Positions 60,549 to 64,000 of a stretch of DNA of 64,000 nucleotides are shown one piece after another. Numbering within the stretch: the first letter of the stretch is position 1; each line of letters begins with the position of its first letter. Source of the stretch: JBCBAP01 sp038532435 (GTDB taxonomy: Bacteria > Pseudomonadota > Alphaproteobacteria > Rhodobacterales > Rhodobacteraceae); assembly GCA_038532435.1 (NCBI GenBank), contig JBCBAP010000001.1, positions 124,001-188,000 of the forward strand. Direction: 5' to 3'. The position numbers and the translations under genes are program-made. Under the pieces are notes generated by a model. That model saw only the letters and a list, made by a program, of their open reading frames with translations, searched no databases and was not told the DNA's origin.

Positions 60549-61805
60549 TCACAGGCGGAGCCGCAGCAGCCCGTAAATCCAAATGAGTGTTGATCCCGCC
60601 GCGGCCACGAAGTAGGGCGCCCGCACCGCCGCGTCCCGTGCCATTTCCTGCTCAAGCGCCCCAACGATCGCCCCACCCAGCAAAGCGCCGACGGGGATCA
60701 TCCCCCACGCAAAGAGGCGATAGATGCTGTTGACCCGCCCGAGCAGTTCGGCCGGGATCAGCCGCTGGCGGTAGGAAACCGTGACCACGTTCCACAACAT
60801 CGACGCGTACATCTGAACCGCGAGCGCCACGCCCGCGATAGTCAAACCATTAGCCAGACCGAGGATGAGAAAGCAGACCGGGAACGCGACGAGCGCGAGG
60901 AGAACCCCGCCGTTGGGCCCCGTCAGCCGCAGAAGCCGGGGCGCGGTCAATCCACCGGCAACACCGCCGACCGCCCCCATGGTCAAAAGCAGGCCGTAGC
61001 CGACGGAGTCGAGCCCATACGCATCCTGCGAAAGCAGCACGAGCATCGTCATGACCATCCCGGCCATCGCGTTCATGCAACCCAGCATGACCGCAATCCG
61101 CAGGATCACCACGTGCGCCACCAGCCACCGCCAGCCCTCGACCGCCTCTTCCAGAACGCTTCCCCTTGTCCCGCGGACGAACGGGGGCGCGTCAACGGTC
61201 CTAAGCACCAGGGCGGAAATGGCGTAGAGCGCTGTGTTCAGGGCAAACGGAACCGCGGTGCTTACCGCGACCAGCGCGCCTGCCAGTGGCGGGCCGATGA
61301 ATGAGCCCATGACGGTTTCCGCGGTCCAGAGTTGCCCGTTTGCACGCTCCAGATCCGGCTTTGAGACGATCGATGGCAGCACGGTCTGCGCTGCATTGTC
61401 CCGGAGAACTTCCGCCGTTCCGGTGAGAAAGGCGAAGGCTGCGAGCGCGTAGGCCCACCCTGCGTTTTCCTGGCCAAGGGCGGTGTCGGGAAGTGCAAGG
61501 ATAAGGGCAACGATCCCGAGCGACGCAAGAACCCTCAGACTGTCTGCGCGCACCATCAGACTGATCCGCTCGACACGGTCGGTAAGGATCCCGACCGGCA
61601 CCGTCAGCAGGAGCCAGGGCAAACGGTGTGCGGCGGCGACTGCACCGATCAGGAAGGGATCCCGGGTGAGAAGCGACGCGAGCCATGGGAACGCCAACTG
61701 CGAGACACCGTCGCTGAGGTTCGACACGGACGATGCGCCAAACAGGCGGTGATAGGCCGAGTTGATCGAGAGCCTGCTGCGCGGTTCGGAGACGCTGTCC
61801 GTCAT
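60549..61805 (-). CDS. MFS exporter (EntS-like) of the cluster
   Basis: The 418-residue protein has twelve membrane helices and the MFS_3/EntS layout (GVSQLAFPWLASLLTRDPFLIG; PVGILTDRVERI between helices 2 and 3). Such carriers export siderophores and other peptides through the inner membrane. It is divergent from the right-edge NRPS across a 237-bp promoter region with two element copies, so export and synthesis are probably co-regulated. Confidence 0.87.
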   Translation of the reverse strand: MTDSVSEPRSRLSINSAYHRLFGASSVSNLSDGVSQLAFPWLASLLTRDPFLIGAVAAAHRLPWLLLTVPVGILTDRVERISLMVRADSLRVLASLGIVALILALPDTALGQENAGWAYALAAFAFLTGTAEVLRDNAAQTVLPSIVSKPDLERANGQLWTAETVMGSFIGPPLAGALVAVSTAVPFALNTALYAISALVLRTVDAPPFVRGTRGSVLEEAVEGWRWLVAHVVILRIAVMLGCMNAMAGMVMTMLVLLSQDAYGLDSVGYGLLLTMGAVGGVAGGLTAPRLLRLTGPNGGVLLALVAFPVCFLILGLANGLTIAGVALAVQMYASMLWNVVTVSYRQRLIPAELLGRVNSIYRLFAWGMIPVGALLGGAIVGALEQEMARDAAVRAPYFVAAAGSTLIWIYGLLRLRL

Positions 61806-61980
61806 GGAGTGGAGGCGCCGTACCGTTCGGTGTTCTCCGGTCGGGCCGGGAACCCAAGTCCCGTTACGCTCAAGCTATTGAACCCGGTACCATCGAGGTC
61901 AGCCGCTTCGCCCTGCATAGTCCACCCTCGAAAACACCAAGCCGATCTGCTTCGCCACTGAGCCTTGGACTATCACTCAT

Positions 61981-61995
61981 GCAACCTATAATCAA
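61981..61995 (+). promoter_or_regulatory. Putative cluster operator, site 6
   Basis: GCAACCTATAATCAA carries a perfect left half-site core (CAACCTAT) and a weak right half. It lies 62 bp upstream of the NRPS start and 176 bp from the exporter start. Confidence 0.5.
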
Positions 61996-62011
61996 CTAAC
62001 GGCCATATGAT

Positions 62012-62026
62012 TCTACCTTAGATTGT
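62012..62026 (+). promoter_or_regulatory. Putative cluster operator, site 7
   Basis: TCTACCTTAGATTGT has the right half-site TTGT and ACCT in register with site 6, 31 bp away. It abuts the AGGAGG ribosome-binding site of the NRPS at 62027, the same arrangement as site 3 at the PKS gene. Confidence 0.45.
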
Positions 62027-62042
62027 AGGAGGCAGTTTGAAC

Positions 62043-64000
62043 ATGCTGTTGCACCGCGCGGTTCTTTCTCAATCACAGCGCACTCCCCACGCACCCGCAA
62101 TATTCTATGAAGGCGAGGTGTGGTCCTACCAAGACATTGTTGCGAAGGCGCGGTCAGTGGCCGCATCTCTGCAATCGCGACAAGTGGCGCAAGGCGATCC
62201 CGTCGCGCTCGCGCAGCATGCAGGACCGGAGGCAGTCGCCGCGATCCTGGGCATCCACATGGCGGGTGGTGCCTATGTGCCCATCGACATCGACATGCCA
62301 GAGGTGCGCAGGGCGCGGACGTTCGAACAGAGCGGTTGCAAGGTCGCGGTCTTCGCCTCAGACGAGACTGACCCCCTGACCGTATTGCCGGAAGCGGTTC
62401 CGGTTTCGATGGCGGATCTCGAGGATGAGGGGCGATTTTCGGAGGTCGAAGACGGGGCCGACGACGATCTTGCCTATATCATCTTCACCTCGGGAACGAC
62501 TGGAACGCCGAAGGGTGTCGCCATCTCCCACGGTGCGGCCTGGAACACTATTGCGGATATCAATGCCCGATGGAGCGTTGGCGCAACGGACCGTGCGCTT
62601 GCACTGTCTGCCCTGAGCTTTGACCTGTCGGTCTACGATATCTTCGGGCTGCTGTCGGTCGGTGGGGCGCTGGTTATCCCGCATCACAACCATCGGCGCG
62701 AGCCTGCCACATGGCTCAAACTCATGCAGGATCACCACGTCACGCTGTGGAACTCCGTTCCGGCGTTGATGGACATGGCGACGGCCTACCTCGACGGGGT
62801 GAACCCGCAGAAAGCTGACTTGCGTCTGGTCCTGATGAGCGGCGACTGGGTGCCGCTCGCCCTCCCGGATCGGGTGAAGCAGCTCTTCGGCGAGCCGACC
62901 GTGGTGGCTCTTGGGGGCGCAACAGAAGCGTCGATCTGGTCCAACTTCTTCGAGATCGAAGACGTCCCCAACGGCTGGAAGAGCATTCCCTACGGGCGCG
63001 CCCTGAGCGGCCAGAGCATGATCGTTCTCACGCCGGATCTGACTCAGGCGGCGGTCGGTGAGGAAGGAGAGCTCTTCATCGGAGGGCAAGGGCTCGCCCG
63101 CGAATACTGGAAAGATCCGAAACGAACTGCCGAAAGCTTCATCGACACCGATGCGTGGGGTCGGCTTTACCGGACCGGTGACCTCGGGCGCCTGCTGCCG
63201 TCGGGCGAACTGGAGTTTCTCGGCCGGCTCGACACCCAGGTCAAGGTCGGCGGGCATCGGATCGAACTTGGTGATGTCGAAGCAGCATTGCTCGAACACC
63301 CCGACGTTGGCGCGGCTGTGTGCAAGTTGGTCGCATCCGGTCGAAATCAGAGCGCGATTGCGGCCTTCATCGTGAGTAAGGACCGCGGAGCAATGGATGC
63401 GGACACGGTGATCCGTTTCGCCGCCGACCGCTTGCCCCATTATATGGTTCCAAGTAGCTGCGATCTGATCGATGCGCTTCCCCTCACCCGAAACGGAAAA
63501 GTTGACCGGGCCGCCCTTCAGCCGTCGGTCCGTAGATCGGATGCGAAATCGGTCGATGACGACATCTACCGGATCGTCGTCTCGGTGCTCGAGACAGAGG
63601 AAATCGGGGACGACGAGAACCTCTTCGATCTCGGCGCGCAATCTCTGTCCGCTGTTCGAATCCTTGCCCTTGTCAGGGATACGCTCGGCGTCGAGTTGCT
63701 TCTCAAGGATGTGTTCGAAAACCCGACGATTGGGCAGCTCCGGCAGCGGATTGCGGATGCCGGTCCGGCCAAGGCGCCGCGCAAGCGGGTGGCGGATTAT
63801 CCACCCTCACCGCTTGCATCCTTCAATCAGGAGCAGGTGTGTTTCCTGTCATCCTTCTTCCCGCTCAACCGCGCCTACAATTTCCAGGCCACCGTGCGAT
63901 TCCGCGGCGCGCTGGATGTGGCGCGTCTCGAGCAGGCAATCGATGCGGTCATCGAACGGCACGAAATGCTGCGGACGACGATCCACGCGGGGGAGGATGG
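62043..64000 (+). CDS. NRPS initiation protein A(Cys)-PCP-C, continues beyond window
   Basis: The frame from ATG 62043 is open to the window end (652 residues seen). An A domain starts at once without a preceding C domain, as in initiation modules: IIFTSGTTGTPKG, FDLSVYDIF, MSGDWVPLAL, LGGATEASIW, YRTGDLGRL, NGKVDR. The code reads D-L-Y-N-L-S-L-I-W-K, the classical cysteine code of pyochelin/yersiniabactin-type enzymes. The carrier has Ser534 in LGAQSL, and a condensation domain begins near residue 595 (FNQEQVCFLSSFFPL). The start of that domain looks like C, not a cyclisation domain. AGGAGG lies 10 nt upstream. Confidence 0.92.
   Translation, partial: MLLHRAVLSQSQRTPHAPAIFYEGEVWSYQDIVAKARSVAASLQSRQVAQGDPVALAQHAGPEAVAAILGIHMAGGAYVPIDIDMPEVRRARTFEQSGCKVAVFASDETDPLTVLPEAVPVSMADLEDEGRFSEVEDGADDDLAYIIFTSGTTGTPKGVAISHGAAWNTIADINARWSVGATDRALALSALSFDLSVYDIFGLLSVGGALVIPHHNHRREPATWLKLMQDHHVTLWNSVPALMDMATAYLDGVNPQKADLRLVLMSGDWVPLALPDRVKQLFGEPTVVALGGATEASIWSNFFEIEDVPNGWKSIPYGRALSGQSMIVLTPDLTQAAVGEEGELFIGGQGLAREYWKDPKRTAESFIDTDAWGRLYRTGDLGRLLPSGELEFLGRLDTQVKVGGHRIELGDVEAALLEHPDVGAAVCKLVASGRNQSAIAAFIVSKDRGAMDADTVIRFAADRLPHYMVPSSCDLIDALPLTRNGKVDRAALQPSVRRSDAKSVDDDIYRIVVSVLETEEIGDDENLFDLGAQSLSAVRILALVRDTLGVELLLKDVFENPTIGQLRQRIADAGPAKAPRKRVADYPPSPLASFNQEQVCFLSSFFPLNRAYNFQATVRFRGALDVARLEQAIDAVIERHEMLRTTIHAGED

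Larger units (their letters stand above)
41906..64000. other. Hybrid NRPS-PKS biosynthetic gene cluster (runs off right edge)
   Basis: Thirteen genes in four or five transcription units: phosphopantetheinyl transferase, aminotransferase, type II thioesterase, stand-alone A, C-A*-PCP, C-A-PCP-TE, luciferase-like monooxygenase, KS-AT-ACP, half-C/A, methyltransferase, exporter and A-PCP-C. Overlapping stops and starts tie 57449-43707 into one long operon. A recurring 15-bp element marks each intergenic promoter region. Predicted substrates are Cys, Ser, Gly and malonyl-CoA. No known cluster is recognised. Confidence 0.88.

Noticed and set aside
42660..62030. Fur box or classical lux box in the cluster promoters
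   Set aside because: The recurring element fits neither the GATAATGATAATCATTATC pattern nor the CTGTnnnnnnnnACAG lux-box pattern, so iron or homoserine-lactone control is not supported by sequence.
63820..64000. Heterocyclisation (Cy) domain after the Cys-activating module
   Set aside because: The visible start of the next domain (FNQEQVCFLSSFFPL) resembles an ordinary C-domain C1 motif; the diagnostic DxxxxD motif lies beyond the window, so thiazoline formation cannot be claimed.
1..64000. CRISPR arrays, rRNA genes, prophage structural genes, intact insertion sequences
   Set aside because: No regularly spaced direct repeats, no rRNA sequence, no phage capsid or tail genes and no transposase with terminal repeats were found by reading.

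Overview
The window reads as a chromosomal segment of a marine Rhodobacterales (Roseobacter-group) alphaproteobacterium. It is GC-rich and densely coded, with many ATGA-type overlaps, GTG starts and gene families typical of that order. I infer the taxon from gene content and base composition; no rRNA gene is present.

Positions 1-35,000 look like core or long-resident genome. At the left edge are a YeeE-type sulfur transporter (cut off), a TTC38-like repeat protein and the glucan genes opgC and opgH (no opgG here). Between the two opg genes lies a compact set: a RibD-type reductase, a b561-type cytochrome, a methyltransferase, a glycosyltransferase, a pyruvoyl-tetrahydropterin-synthase-like protein that lacks key catalytic residues, and a zinc-free dehydrogenase. 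It may make a modified pterin-like glycoside. Next come a D-amino-acid block (dgcN, dgcA, dat) whose last two genes are bracketed by inverted copies of an intergenic repeat, an inositol-phosphatase-family gene, a secreted serine protease with RTX repeats, efp, a hybrid sensor kinase, an Mrp/ApbC P-loop protein, a hydantoinase/oxoprolinase, an aminotransferase, the cysS-cimA operon with two trailing genes, a decayed tandem duplication, an MFS pump, a HAD/AlkA/esterase/MOSC operon, an HNH nuclease, a TPMT-like methyltransferase, dsbB and a yqaA-like gene.

tRNA-Leu(CAA) at 35,066-35,150 marks the change to accessory DNA. From about 35.6 to 41.6 kb lies what looks like a broken type III secretion locus: an N-terminally truncated sctT, an sctU without the NPTH autocleavage motif, and an opposite-strand operon of unrecognised proteins, one of which is split by an in-frame stop and a homopolymer frameshift.

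From 41.9 kb to the right edge is a hybrid NRPS-PKS biosynthetic cluster. It has a phosphopantetheinyl transferase, a fold-type IV aminotransferase, a type II thioesterase, a stand-alone adenylation protein, a C-(dead A)-PCP protein, a C-A-PCP-TE protein, a luciferase-like monooxygenase, a KS-AT-ACP protein, a half-C/A protein, a methyltransferase, an MFS exporter and an A-PCP-C protein that runs off the window. Specificity codes read by eye predict Cys (right-edge protein), Ser and Gly. The terminal thioesterase carries Cys in place of the nucleophilic Ser. The same 15-bp partly palindromic element, perfect at one place, recurs in all four intergenic promoter regions of the cluster, mostly as pairs 30-32 bp apart, so the operons are probably controlled as one regulon by an unseen factor.
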